A stretch of DNA of 46,358 nucleotides, taken from NCBI GenBank assembly GCA_003569245.1, contig BGOM01000006.1:1-46358 (forward strand). Direction: 5' to 3'. The translations under genes and the position numbers were made by a program. Under the pieces are notes generated by a model. That model did not search any database, was not told the DNA's origin, and saw only the letters and a program-made list of their open reading frames with translations. Below, one piece after another: positions 17,780 through 30,002 of the stretch (the stretch's first letter is position 1; every line of letters starts with the position of its first letter). Origin of the DNA: Opitutia bacterium. GTDB taxonomy: Bacteria > Verrucomicrobiota > Verrucomicrobiia > Opitutales > UBA953.

Positions 17780-19038
17780 ATGTCCACCCAACCTCTCGTC
17801 ATCGGTAAATTCTCCCTCGGCATGGGCGACCGCTTCGCCCACGAAGCCGAGGCCCAGCTCGCCGCCTGCCTCGCGGCCCGGCGGCTCGGGTCGAGATCGT
17901 CCCGGTCTGGAACAAGTCCAACCGCGAGCACAACATCATCGGCTCCGAGCCGACGAGCACCCGCGCCGCGGCCGACGCCGCCGTGAAGGCCCTCGGCTGG
18001 ACAGCCCCCTACTTCCTCGACGCCGACCACATCGGCCTGAAGACCGTCGACCGTTTCGTCGGCGTCTCCGACTTCTTCACCATCGACGTGGCCGACTTCA
18101 TCGCCCAGCCGGCCGACCCCGTCGCCGTCCAGGCCTTCGTCGATCGCCACCCCGAGCTCGTCGGTACGCTCAGCCTCGCCGGCATCGACCGTCCGTTCAC
18201 GACCACCCGCGCCGACGTCGAGCGCACGGCCGCCAAGTTCCTCCTGGCGGTCCAGGAAGCCGGCAAGGTCTACCGCCACATCGTCGGCGTGAAGGGCGTC
18301 GGCCGCTTCGTCCCCGAGATCTCGATGGACGAGACCGACAGCCCCCAGACCCCGCCCGAGTTGCTCGTCATCCTCGCCGCCATCGCCGACGAAGGCGTGC
18401 CGATCCAGACCATCGCCCCGAAGTTCACCGGCCGCTTCAACAAGGGCGTCGACTACGTCGGCGACCTGACCCAGTTCGAGCGCGAGTTCAACGACGACCT
18501 CTGCGTCATCGCCCACGCGGTCAAGCACTACGGCCTCCCGGCCAACCTGAAACTCTCCGTGCACAGCGGCAGCGACAAGTTCTCCATCTACCCGGCCATC
18601 CGCCGCGCCCTCGCCAAGCATGGCGCCGGGGTGCACGTGAAGACCGCGGGTACGACCTGGCTCGAGGAGGTCATCGGCCTCGCCGAAGCCGGTGGCGCCG
18701 GGCTCGCCCTCGCCAAGGAAATCTACGCCGAGGCCCTGTCTCATATGGACGAGCTCTGCCAGCCCTACGCGACCGTCATCGACATCGACCGCGCCAAGCT
18801 CCCGCCCGCCGCCGTCGTCCAGACGTGGACCAGCGAGCAGTTCGTCGGTGCCCTGCGCCACGACCAGAAGAACCCGCTCTATAACGCCCACATCCGCCAG
18901 CTCATCCACGTCGGCTTCAAGGTCGCCGCCAAGATGGGTCCGCGCTACCTCGAGCAACTCAAGGCCTGCCGCGAGTCCTGCGCCCGCAATGTCACGGGCA
19001 ACCTCCTGGAGCGCCACATCCGTCCGCTCTTCCTCTAA
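17780..19038 (+). pseudogene. uxaE: Tagaturonate epimerase family protein, broken by one frameshift
   Basis: The gene starts at 17780 with KFSLGMGDRFAHEAEAQLAA, a family N-terminus. The reading frame then fails near 17880, and the family sequence continues in another frame from about 17885: VEIVPVWNKSNREHNIIG, YFLDADHIGLKTVDRF, FFTIDVADFI, KLSVHSGSDKFSIYPAI and HVKTAGTTWLEEVIGLAE. These match tagaturonate epimerase (UxaE-type), which converts tagaturonate to fructuronate in hexuronate breakdown. Restoring one base at the G/C run CCCGGCGG (17877-17884) would give a continuous protein of about 419 residues. It may be a true pseudogene or a sequencing error; the rest of the frame shows no decay, which favours error or a very recent change. 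A second product could only start internally at 17983. Confidence 0.8.
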
Positions 19039-19086
19039 GCGTCCCTTTCGGCTTCCCACGGCGGGGGAGCGGGCTAGTTTTCCCGG

Positions 19087-22089
<3,003 letters not shown>

Positions 22090-22093
22090 ACCG

Positions 22094-23587
22094 ATGAGCC
22101 GCACCTCTCCCTTCCATCGCGCCGTGGCGCCGTCGCTCGGTCGTCGTGAGTTCCTCTGGCGTTCCGGCGGCGGTCTCGGCGGTATCGCCCTGGCGGCCTT
22201 GCTCGGTCGGGATCAGGCCCTGGCCGCCTCCGGTCAGCTGGGCGGCGTCCTGCATCGGCCGCCCAAGGCGAAACGGGTCGTGCAGTTCTTCATGGCGGGC
22301 GCCGCCAGCCATCTCGATCTCTTCGACTTCAAGCCGGAGCTGGTGAAACGGCATGGGCAGCCGAGCGACTTCGGCGAGAAGGTGGAGGCGTTCCAGAACG
22401 GGCTAGGTCCGTGGATGCGTCCGTTCTGGGATTTCCGCCCCTATGGTCGCTGCGGCAAGCCGCTGAGCGAGGTCGCCGCCCCGCTGGGTGACGTCGTCGA
22501 CGACCTCGCCTTCATCCACAACATGGTCGGCAAGTCGGGCGTGCACAGCGCCGCGACCCTCCTGCAATCGACGGGGTTCCCTTTGCCCGGTTTCCCGGGG
22601 GCCGGTTGCTGGGTCAGCTACGCGCTGGGTTCCGAGAACGATAACCTGCCGTCTTTCGTGGTATTGCCCGATCATCGCGGCTTCGCTTCCAACGGGGTCA
22701 AGAACTGGGACGCCGCCTTCCTGCCGGCGCAACATAGCGGCACCGTCATCCGGCCCGGCGCGGACAATCCCGTGGAGGATCTTTTCCCCGGCAAGGCCGC
22801 CACCTGGTTACGTCCCGAAGGCGAGCCCGCGGCCCAGGCCGTGCTGGCCGAACTCAACCGCGGGCACGCGGCCGAGCGACCGGGCGACCAGCGCCTGGAG
22901 GCGCGGATCCGCAGTTACGAGCTGGCCGCCCGCATGCAGCTCGCGGCGCCCGAGGCCCTCGACCTGAAAGCGGAGCGGGAGCATGTGCTCAGGCTCTATG
23001 GGCTGGAGCGCGGGCCGCAGGCCTGGGATAAGAATATCAACGAGGCCGAGGAGACCTTCGTTTTCGGCCAGCGTTGCCTCGCGGCCCGTCGCCTGCTGGA
23101 GCGCGGCGTGCGGTTCGTGCAGGTCTGGAGCGGCAATGACAACGGTTTTCCCCGCCGCAACTGGGACTCCCACGAGGACGTCCGCCGGGATCATGGTCCG
23201 CTCGCCCTCGGGATGTCCCGCGGTATCGCCGCGTTCATCAAGGATCTGAAGCAACGCGGGCTCTTCGACGATACGCTGATCCTCTGGACCACGGAATTCG
23301 GCCGCATGCCTTCCTCGCAGGGCGGCAAGGGCCGCGACCATAACCCGTTCGTCTTCACGAACTGGCTGGCCGGGGCCGGTATCAAGGGCGGCGTGACCCA
23401 TGGGGAAAGCGATCAGTGGGGTTACAAGCCGCTGGACCGGGCCAACCCGACGCAGGTTTACGACGTGCACGCGACGATGCTTCATCTGCTGGGCATCGAC
23501 CACACGCGCCTGACGTTCCGCAACAACGGCATCGATCGCCGGCTGACCGATGTCCACGGGCACGTCGTGCGCGAACTGCTGGCCTGA
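22094..23587 (+). CDS. DUF1501 protein with Tat signal
   Basis: A 497-residue protein with a twin-arginine signal (GRREFLWRSGGGLGGIALAALL), so it is exported folded. The body matches DUF1501, a family related in fold to alkaline phosphatase/sulfatase: KRVVQFFMAGAASHLDLFDF at the N-terminus, LAFIHNMVGKSGVHSAATLLQ, ILWTTEFGRMPSSQGGKGRD and a late histidine in NPTQVYDVHATMLHLLGID. It starts four bases after the PSCyt1/DUF1553 stop, so the two are co-expressed. A second DUF1501 at 41942-43405 is clearly homologous. Function unproven; metal-dependent hydrolase is the usual guess. Confidence 0.9.
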   Translation: MSRTSPFHRAVAPSLGRREFLWRSGGGLGGIALAALLGRDQALAASGQLGGVLHRPPKAKRVVQFFMAGAASHLDLFDFKPELVKRHGQPSDFGEKVEAFQNGLGPWMRPFWDFRPYGRCGKPLSEVAAPLGDVVDDLAFIHNMVGKSGVHSAATLLQSTGFPLPGFPGAGCWVSYALGSENDNLPSFVVLPDHRGFASNGVKNWDAAFLPAQHSGTVIRPGADNPVEDLFPGKAATWLRPEGEPAAQAVLAELNRGHAAERPGDQRLEARIRSYELAARMQLAAPEALDLKAEREHVLRLYGLERGPQAWDKNINEAEETFVFGQRCLAARRLLERGVRFVQVWSGNDNGFPRRNWDSHEDVRRDHGPLALGMSRGIAAFIKDLKQRGLFDDTLILWTTEFGRMPSSQGGKGRDHNPFVFTNWLAGAGIKGGVTHGESDQWGYKPLDRANPTQVYDVHATMLHLLGIDHTRLTFRNNGIDRRLTDVHGHVVRELLA

Positions 23588-23590
23588 GGT

Positions 23591-24043
23591 TCAGCCTTGG
23601 CGGCGGCGGAGATGTCCGAGCAGGGCGCCTAGTCCGAGGCAAAGGCCAAGGCCGGCGAACTGGTAGGCCGGCAGGAAGAGGAACGTGAGTGCTTCCAGCG
23701 CGTCGGGTTTGATCAGACGGAACGCGAGCTGCGCGTAGTACCAGCAGCTCGCCAGCGCGAGAGCTTCGAAGAGCAGGCAGGCGACAGACATCGGCGTCTC
23801 GCGCCAGCGGGCCGCGGCCACGCCGACGGCGACAAACGGGGTCAGCGGGAGGAACAGCACCGCGCCGAGGAAGAGCAGGCCACCGAGGTCGAAGTTGCTC
23901 GGTCCGTCGAGGCACTGTGTCAGGTACCGGAGCGTCAGGCCCAGAGCGGTGAGGCCGCCGAGGGTGGCGCCGATGATCGCGAGTCGTCCCAGAGGGGCGG
24001 GGGCGGGCGCCGGAGGCAGGGGTGGTGGCGTGGGTGCGGTCAC
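23591..24043 (-). CDS. Small four-helix membrane protein
   Basis: I do not recognise this gene. From a GTG start at 24043 it gives 150 residues: a Pro/Ala-rich N-terminus (TPPPLPPAPAPAPLG), then four membrane segments (IIGATLGGLTALGLTLRYL; LGGLLFLGAVLFLPLTPFV; ACLLFEALALASCWYYAQL; YQFAGLGLCLGLGALLGHL) and a basic tail RRRQG. It is convergent with the DUF1501 gene, whose stop lies three bases away. A TATAAT sits only four bases upstream of the GTG, too near to be its promoter unless translation starts further in. No in-frame ATG exists before the helices, so the GTG start is reasonable but not certain. Confidence 0.55.
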   Translation of the reverse strand: MTAPTPPPLPPAPAPAPLGRLAIIGATLGGLTALGLTLRYLTQCLDGPSNFDLGGLLFLGAVLFLPLTPFVAVGVAAARWRETPMSVACLLFEALALASCWYYAQLAFRLIKPDALEALTFLFLPAYQFAGLGLCLGLGALLGHLRRRQG

Positions 24044-24166
24044 CGAATTATATTGGCTGAGGATCGGCCTGGTCGCCAATGAAATCAGCCCAGACCGCCG
24101 GTTTAAGGGGTCGGCTCGACCTTGTGGCAACTTTTCACCCTGCTCGGGTGTATCTTCCTGCATACC

Positions 24167-25519
24167 ATGCGTCACCTGCTGCTCCTCCTCGCCGCCACCG
24201 TCGCCGCCGCGGACCGCCCCAACATCCTCTTCATCGTCGCCGACGATCTGGGCTACGCCGACGTCGGGTTCCACGGCTGCAAGGATATCCCGACGCCCCA
24301 CCTCGATGCGCTGGCCGCCGCGGGCGTGCGCTGCACGAACGGTTACGTCACCGGTCCTTATTGCTCGCCCACGCGCGCCGGCCTGCTCACCGGTCGCCAG
24401 CAGAATCGTTTCGGCCATGAGTTCAACCCCAACGGGGCGAACGGGCTGCCTCTGACCGAGGGAATCCTGCCGGAACGCCTCGGCAAGGCGGGCTACGTCA
24501 CCGGGATGGTGGGCAAGTGGCACCTGGGGTCGCAGCCCGCGCAAACCCCGCCGAGCCGCGGCTTCGCCGAGTTCTTCGGGTTCCTCGGCGGCGCCCATAG
24601 TTATTTCAACGCCGGTGGCTTCCTGCGCGGCGACCAGCCCGTGAAGGAGATGGATTACGCCACCGATGCCTTCGGCCGGGAAGCCGAGGCCTTCGTCCGC
24701 AAGCATGCCGATCGCCCCTGGTTCCTCTACCTTCCCTTCAACGCCGTGCACACGCCGATGGACGCCACCGACGCCCGTCTGGCGAAGTTCGCGGCGATCC
24801 CCGACAAGAAGCGCCGGACCTATGCCGCGATGCTGTCGGCGATGGACGACAGCATCGGCCGGGTCCGCCAGGCGCTGAAGGAGAGCGGTCAGGAGGGACG
24901 CACGTTGATCTGCTTCATCAGCGACAACGGTGGTCCGGTCATGAACGGCACCACGACCAACGGCTCGGTGAACGCGCCCTTGCGTGGTTCCAAGCGCACC
25001 ACCCTCGAGGGCGGCATCCGCGTGCCCTTCCTGGTCGCCTGGCCCGGGCGGCTGGCGCCGGCCGTCTACGATGCCCCGGTGGTGCAGCTCGACCTGCACG
25101 CCACCGCCCTTGCCGCCGCGGGCGTGGCTCCGCGGCCGGAATGGAAGCTGGAGGGCGTCGACCTGCTGCCGTTCCTCGCGGGGACGACGAAGACGGCGCC
25201 GCATGACGCGCTTTATTGGCGCTTCGGCGAACAGATGGCCATCCGGCAGGGCGATTGGAAACTCGTCCGCTACGACGGCAACGCCGACACGAACACGGGC
25301 AAGCGCCAGCCGGTGAGCACGGTGAAACTCTACGACCTCTCCAAGGATATCCACGAAGACAGGGACCTCGCCGCCGAGCAGCCGGAGAGGGTCAAGCAGC
25401 TGCAGGCGCGCTGGGACGAGTGGAACCGCGGCAATATCAAGCCGCTGTGGGGAAGCGATTATTCGGACAGCGACGGACCGGAGCCGGGTGCGGCGAAAAA
25501 GAAGAAGTCGGGCAAGTGA
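24167..25519 (+). CDS. Secreted sulfatase (formylglycine type)
   Basis: A 450-residue S1-type sulfatase with signal peptide (HLLLLLAATVAAA). The start of the domain is RPNILFIVADDLGYADVG, whose two aspartates bind calcium. The sulfatase signature CSPTR is at residues 66-70 (YCSPTRAGLLTGR), with Cys66 the residue converted to formylglycine. VGKWHLGS and the late FISDNGGPVMNG supply further active-site residues. I chose ATG 24167 rather than the earlier in-frame ATG at 24122 because only the former gives a clean signal peptide. It ends in a Lys-rich tail. It is convergent with the sulfatase at 25535. Likely removes sulfate from a polysaccharide; the sugar is unknown. Confidence 0.92.
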   Translation: MRHLLLLLAATVAAADRPNILFIVADDLGYADVGFHGCKDIPTPHLDALAAAGVRCTNGYVTGPYCSPTRAGLLTGRQQNRFGHEFNPNGANGLPLTEGILPERLGKAGYVTGMVGKWHLGSQPAQTPPSRGFAEFFGFLGGAHSYFNAGGFLRGDQPVKEMDYATDAFGREAEAFVRKHADRPWFLYLPFNAVHTPMDATDARLAKFAAIPDKKRRTYAAMLSAMDDSIGRVRQALKESGQEGRTLICFISDNGGPVMNGTTTNGSVNAPLRGSKRTTLEGGIRVPFLVAWPGRLAPAVYDAPVVQLDLHATALAAAGVAPRPEWKLEGVDLLPFLAGTTKTAPHDALYWRFGEQMAIRQGDWKLVRYDGNADTNTGKRQPVSTVKLYDLSKDIHEDRDLAAEQPERVKQLQARWDEWNRGNIKPLWGSDYSDSDGPEPGAAKKKKSGK

Positions 25520-25534
25520 GGTGAGCCGGGAGCG

Positions 25535-26959
25535 TCAGCGTCCGGACGGCTTCGCGCCCAGTTCCGGTCCGCGGTCGGCGGGCATCGCGCGGTGCCAGGC
25601 GAGCAGGGCCTTGGTCAGCCGGTCAACCACCGCGGGTTCGCGGGCCGCGAGGTCCGTCGTCTCGCCCGGATCGCGCCTGAGGTCGTAGAGCAGGGGTTTC
25701 GAGCCGTCGTACTCGCAGAGCAGTTTCCAGTCCCCGTCGCGGATGGCGAGGTCGGGCGCCGGCTCGGGTAACGCGGGCGGCCAGGTCTTGCGGTCCGGCG
25801 GGCGGCTCCAGCAGAGCGGCGCCGCGTGCGAGGCGTTCGCTTGGCCGAGCAACGTGGCGGAGAGGTCCTGCCCGTCGAGTTTCGTCGCAGGGTCGGGCTT
25901 CGCCCCCGCGAGCGCGGCCAGCGAAGGGGCCAGATCCATCGCCGCGAAGACCGAGGTCTCGTCGCGCTGACCGACACGGCTCCTGGTCATCAAACCCGGC
26001 GCCCAGACGATGAGCGGGGAGCGGATCCCGCCCTCGAAGAGCTGGGTCTTGTTGCCGCGGAAAGGACCGGCCCGCCCGGCACCCGGTTCCGGTCCGTTGT
26101 CGGAGCAGAGCAGGACGATCGTGTTATCGCGCAACGCGGGGTCGGTGCGGACGCGCTCGAGGATCCGGCCGAGCTGGCGATCCATCTCCGCGAGCACCCC
26201 TAGGTAGAGCGGGCGCTTGCCCGGCGTCCACTTTTCGAGCGGTGGGAAATAGGGGCTGTGCACGTCGTCGGGCCAGAGGTTGACGTAGAAAGGTTTCCGC
26301 CGCGCGGCGGCGTCGTCGATGAAGCGCAAGGCCGCGTCGGCGAAGCCGGCGGTCACCTGGGCGCGGTCCGTCCACGTCACCGGACCGCCGAGGCGTTCGG
26401 CGTCGGCCCAGATCTTCTTGAAGGATGGCGCGTCCGGTGTCCGGGTCAGCGGCAGGAGTTTCGGACCCATGCCCTCGAAGTTGGTCAGCGAGGCGTCGAA
26501 GCCATAGCGGGCGATGGCGGGCGCGTCGTCCACGTCGCGCTGGCCGCCGAGATGCCATTTGCCGAAGTGGCCGGTCGCATAGCCCGCGGCTTGCAAGGTG
26601 CGGCCCAAGGAGGGCGCGGCGGGGTCCAGCCATTGCGCCAGCCCGCGGCGGGAGTTATCGGCCCGGTGGCTCAGGTAGGAAGTGATCCGCCAACGCTGCG
26701 GGTACTGGCCGGTGAGCAAGGCGCAACGCGACGGCGAGCAGATCGGCGAATTCACGTAGAACTGGGCGAACGCCAGCCCCTCCGCCGCGAGTCGGTCGAT
26801 GTGCGGGGTCTGGGCCTCGGTGTTGCCGAAGCAGGAGAAGTCGCCCCAGCCCAGGTCATCGACGAGCACGAACAGGATGTTCGGGCGGCGAGGCTCGTCC
26901 GCGCGGAGTCCGGCCGTCAGCAGGAGCGCGGCGACAAGCAGGCCGAGTCGTCGGATCAT
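25535..26959 (-). CDS. Secreted sulfatase (formylglycine type)
   Basis: A 474-residue S1-type sulfatase. Signal peptide 1-20 (LGLLVAALLLTAGLRA). Calcium-binding aspartates are in PNILFVLVDDLGWGDF; the modified cysteine is Cys74 in ICSPSRCALLTGQYP; GHFGKWHLGGQ and LLCSDNGPEPGAG complete the site. The start codon overlaps the stop of the upstream sulfatase by four bases (ATGA), so the start is secure and the pair is translationally coupled. Its sequence around the signature differs from the other two copies (CSPSR rather than CSPTR), so it probably belongs to a different subfamily and acts on another position of the glycan. Confidence 0.92.
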   Translation of the reverse strand: MIRRLGLLVAALLLTAGLRADEPRRPNILFVLVDDLGWGDFSCFGNTEAQTPHIDRLAAEGLAFAQFYVNSPICSPSRCALLTGQYPQRWRITSYLSHRADNSRRGLAQWLDPAAPSLGRTLQAAGYATGHFGKWHLGGQRDVDDAPAIARYGFDASLTNFEGMGPKLLPLTRTPDAPSFKKIWADAERLGGPVTWTDRAQVTAGFADAALRFIDDAAARRKPFYVNLWPDDVHSPYFPPLEKWTPGKRPLYLGVLAEMDRQLGRILERVRTDPALRDNTIVLLCSDNGPEPGAGRAGPFRGNKTQLFEGGIRSPLIVWAPGLMTRSRVGQRDETSVFAAMDLAPSLAALAGAKPDPATKLDGQDLSATLLGQANASHAAPLCWSRPPDRKTWPPALPEPAPDLAIRDGDWKLLCEYDGSKPLLYDLRRDPGETTDLAAREPAVVDRLTKALLAWHRAMPADRGPELGAKPSGR

Positions 26960-28317
26960 TTGGCGGCCGCGTTCCCCGGGGGCACCGCGTCCTTGAGCAG
27001 CTCGGCGAGGCGGGCGCGCATCGCCTTCACGCGTTCGGGTTGGGCGGCGGCGAGGTTCTTGGTCTCGCCCGGATCTTCGGTCAGGTGGTAGAGCGCCACC
27101 GGTTCGTATTTCGCGGCCGCCTTGGCCGTTTTGCCCTTCGCCTTGGGCTTCGTCTCGCCTTCCTCGTCCGACGTCTCGGCGGCCGCGCCCGCGACCATCA
27201 GCTTCCATTCGCCCATCCGGACCGCCGCGCGCGCCGGCCCTTGGGTCGAGACGCAGAGGATCGCATCGTGGGGCGAGGCCGCCTTCGCCGTCAGCATCGG
27301 CCAGACGTCGAGCCCGTCGATCGGCAGCTTCTGCTCGAGCGAACCGCCGCCCTGCTTGATGAGGGTGGGGTACCAGTCGACCATGTGCATCGGCTCGCGG
27401 AGGCGCTGGCCGGCGGGGATACGGCCGGGCCAGCAGGCGAAGGCCGCGGAGCGGACGCCGCCCTCGAAGATCGTCCCCTTGTGGTCGCGCAAGGGGGTGT
27501 TGTCGCCCGGCGGCGGCCCGCCGTTGTCGCCGGAGAAGACGATCAAGGTGTTCTCCAGCCGCCCGGCCTGGCGCAGGGCGTCTTCGATCTTGCCGACCGC
27601 CTCGTCGATCGCCGCCAGCATACCGGCGAGCTTCTGGCGATTGCCTTTCAGGTCCGGGTAGGGCTTCAGGTAGGTCTCCGGCACCTGCAAAGGTCCGTGG
27701 ACGCCATTGAACGGCACGTAGAGGAACAGCGGCTTCTCCTTGGGTTGTCGCGCGATGACGCGGCAGGCTTCGTCGCGGAGCAGGTGCGTGGTGTAGCCTT
27801 CCTCCTTCACCTTCTGCCCGTCGCGATACCAGTCGAGTTCCCCGCCGCGCTGGTGGGTGAAGTAATCGAGCATCCCGAAGTAATGCCCGTAGTGATGTTC
27901 GAAGCCGCGCGCCAGCGGCAGGTAGGCCGGCTGGAATTCGCCGAGGTGCCATTTGCCGACGATCTCGGTGGCGTAGCCGGCTTGCTTGAGGGCGTCGGCG
28001 AGCGTGCGCTCGGCGAGCGGCAGACCCCAGCCCGCATGCGGGCTCACGATCGAGTAGACGCCGGTGCGCGTCGGGTAGCGGCCGGTGAGCAAGGTCGAAC
28101 GGGTCGGCGAGCAGACCGGTTGGACGTAATGGTGCTCGAGGATCGCGCCGGCCTTGGCCAAGCGGTCGATGTTCGGGGTCTTGATCTGCTTGCCACCATT
28201 GAAGCCGCAGTCGGCGAAACCCAGGTCATCGATCAGCAGGAAGACGATATCGGGCCTGGAGGCGGCGCAGAGCGACCAAGGCAGAAGCAGGGCGGTGAGC
28301 AGGAGGCGGGGGCTCAT
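26956..28317 (-). CDS. Secreted sulfatase (formylglycine type)
   Basis: A 453-residue S1-type sulfatase, first gene of a two-sulfatase operon. Signal peptide 1-19. Domain start RPDIVFLLIDDLGFADCGF; the signature CSPTR begins at Cys69 (VCSPTRSTLLTGRYPTR), then EIVGKWHLGEFQPAYLP and VFSGDNGGPPPGDNTPL. The region near GLPLAERTLADALKQAGYATE matches arylsulfatase B-like members. A charged Lys-rich insert (EEGETKPKAKGKTAKAAAK) near residue 400 is unusual. Neither a formylglycine-generating enzyme nor an anaerobic sulfatase-maturating enzyme is in the window, so maturation must be supplied elsewhere. Confidence 0.92.
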   Translation of the reverse strand: MSPRLLLTALLLPWSLCAASRPDIVFLLIDDLGFADCGFNGGKQIKTPNIDRLAKAGAILEHHYVQPVCSPTRSTLLTGRYPTRTGVYSIVSPHAGWGLPLAERTLADALKQAGYATEIVGKWHLGEFQPAYLPLARGFEHHYGHYFGMLDYFTHQRGGELDWYRDGQKVKEEGYTTHLLRDEACRVIARQPKEKPLFLYVPFNGVHGPLQVPETYLKPYPDLKGNRQKLAGMLAAIDEAVGKIEDALRQAGRLENTLIVFSGDNGGPPPGDNTPLRDHKGTIFEGGVRSAAFACWPGRIPAGQRLREPMHMVDWYPTLIKQGGGSLEQKLPIDGLDVWPMLTAKAASPHDAILCVSTQGPARAAVRMGEWKLMVAGAAAETSDEEGETKPKAKGKTAKAAAKYEPVALYHLTEDPGETKNLAAAQPERVKAMRARLAELLKDAVPPGNAAAK

Positions 28318-28375
28318 GGGGTAGGACTCTTATGGCCGACCCCGTCTTTGAACGATAAAACACCCACCAAAAGGG

Positions 28376-28844
28376 TCAGGCCGTTTCGAGGAGGGTGAGG
28401 CAGGCTTGGCTCCGCCGGGCGAAGTCACCGTAGATTTCCCGGTCGGCATCGTACCAGTCTTGAAGTCCGGCGAGTCGACGCAGCGACCGGATGATTTCCT
28501 GGCGGACTTCCGGTCGTCCGCGCCGGATCAAGGCATGCCTGAACTTCACAAGGCTGAAGAACGCGTTGGCGCCATCCGAATCCCTGCGCTGAGTTCGGAA
28601 TCGAGGTAGCTGACATAGGCCAATACATAGTAGCCAAAGCACGGTCGGGCATCCAGAAGACCGCTCTTGGTGTCGGAGGGCGTTCTGGCAGAAGAGCCTG
28701 AAGGCCTCGTCATGGCTTTTGCCGCCGAATGTCTTGAAGGCCGAGTGCTGGTCGAGGTCCCAGACGGGCCGGACCGGCGTCATCGACCACGCGGATTTCG
28801 CTCAGCCAGTCTTCCTCCGCGGGGATGGGTAGCGGATTGGTCAT
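28376..28844 (-). pseudogene. Hypothetical protein gene broken by about three single-base shifts
   Basis: I do not recognise the family. The likely start, ATG at 28844, overlaps the hemB stop (TGATG). From there MTNPLPIPAEEDWLSEIRVV is protein-like; near 28767 (a GGG run) the sense moves to another frame (VWDLDQHSAFKTFGGKSHDE). Near 28665 it moves again (SGLLDARPCFGYYVLAYVSY), and near 28583 (CCC run) it returns to the second frame (FFSLVKFRHALIRRGRPEVR) and runs to the stop. With one net base removed the whole length is divisible by three and would give about 155 residues. The second and third shifts rest on which frame looks more protein-like, so they are less certain. An uninterrupted 135-residue reading from 28783 exists but looks unnatural in its middle. 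Confidence 0.5.
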
Positions 28845-29853
28845 CAGCCCCGCGCCGCGAAGTCGCGGGCGTACGCCTCGGCGAAATACGTCAGGATCAC
28901 GTCGGCGCCGGCGCGCCGGATGGCCAGCAGCGTCTCGTCGCGCGTGGCGCGCAGGTCGAGCCAGCCTTGGGCGGCGGCGGCGTGCAGCTGGGCGTACTCA
29001 CCCGAGACCTGGTAGGCGGCGATCGGTAGCGAGGTCGCTTCGCGCAGGTCGCGGATGATGTCGAGGTAGGCGCCGGCTGGCTTCACCATGATGAGGTCCG
29101 CGCCTTCCTGCACGTCGAGCAGGCCCTCGCGGAGCGCTTCGCTCCGGTTGGCGGGGTTCATCTGGTAGCTGGCCTTGGAGATCGGCGCGGCGCCGGCGGG
29201 GCGGGCGCTGCCCACCGCGTCGCGGAACGGGCCGTAGAACGCCGACGCGTATTTCGCGGAGTAGGCGAGGATCCGGTGGAGGTGCGGCCGGCGAGGTCGA
29301 GCCCGCGGCGGATGGCGACCACGCGGCCATCCATCATGTCGGACGGCGCGACGAAGTCGGCCCCGGCCTGCGCGGTCAGCAGCGCCATCTTCACGAGCGA
29401 CTCCACGGTCGCATCGTTATCCACGTCCTGGCCGTCCTCCGTCAGGATGCCGTCGTGGCCGTGCGTGGTGTAAGGGTCGAGGGCGATATCGGCGAAGACC
29501 ACGGTGCCCGGCGACTTCGTCTTCACCTCGCGGATCGCGCGGAGGGCGAGGTTCGACGGGTTGAGGGCCTCGGCGCCTTCCGCCGTCTTGCGGCGCGGGT
29601 CGATCTTCGGGAAGAGGGCGACCCCATGGATGCCGAGGAGGCGGAGCTCCGCGCACTTGGCCGCGAGCTGCGTCAGCGGGATGCGGCTGATCCCGGGCAA
29701 AGAGGCGATCGGCTCCGGCGCCTCGGCTTCGGTCACGAACAGCGGCTGGATCAGGTGGCGGGGTTCGACCGTGGTCTCGGTCAGCATCGCGCGGATGCCG
29801 GCGGAGGCGCGCAGGCGGCGGAGGCGGAGGGCGGGGGAGGGGTCGGCCGACAT
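28844..29853 (-). pseudogene. hemB: Delta-aminolevulinic acid dehydratase (porphobilinogen synthase), broken by one frameshift
   Basis: Joins two 5-aminolevulinates into porphobilinogen in haem synthesis. The N-terminal part (29853 to about 29276) is normal: LRLRRLRASAGIRAML, VEPRHLIQPLFVTE, ADIALDPYTTHGHDG (the cysteine-free, Mg-type version of the metal loop) and [15 protein letters not shown]. At about 29275 the frame is lost, and the C-terminal part continues one frame over: [20 protein letters not shown] (active-site lysine) and [17 protein letters not shown] (Schiff-base lysine). One missing base in the CACCGG stretch explains it and would restore a 336-residue enzyme of normal length. 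hemL, the preceding pathway step, lies 3 kb away on the other strand. Since haem synthesis usually needs this gene, an error in the sequence is as likely as a true mutation. Confidence 0.9.
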
Positions 29854-29953
29854 GGGTAAGGGAGTGAAACCAAGGGTGGGGGTAGGGCAACGGCGAAGCC
29901 TTGGCGGGTCAAATGGTGTGACACTTTGTCCTGTCGCCCTGCCTGACACAGGG

Positions 29954-29973
29954 ATGGCCCACCTCTTGGCCAT
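29954..29973. promoter_or_regulatory. Inverted repeat in the hemB-dnaK intergenic region
   Basis: ATGGCC, eight bases, GGCCAT: a perfect 6-bp inverted repeat about 35 bp upstream of the sigma-54-like element before dnaK. It could be a regulator site for either divergent gene. Two TGACAC words also occur just upstream. No CIRCE element (TTAGCACTC-N9-GAGTGCTAA) is present. Confidence 0.35.
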
Positions 29974-30002
29974 CAAAACCCCAATAAATCCAACCCCCTT
30001 CC

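Noticed and set aside
24047..24052. TATAAT (minus strand) as the promoter of the small membrane gene
   Set aside because: It ends three bases before the GTG start, so transcription would begin inside the gene, and no -35 box is at the right distance.
29979..29988. CCCCAATAAA as a sigma-32 type -10 box before dnaK
   Set aside because: The nearest CTTGG-like -35 is only seven bases away; spacing does not fit.
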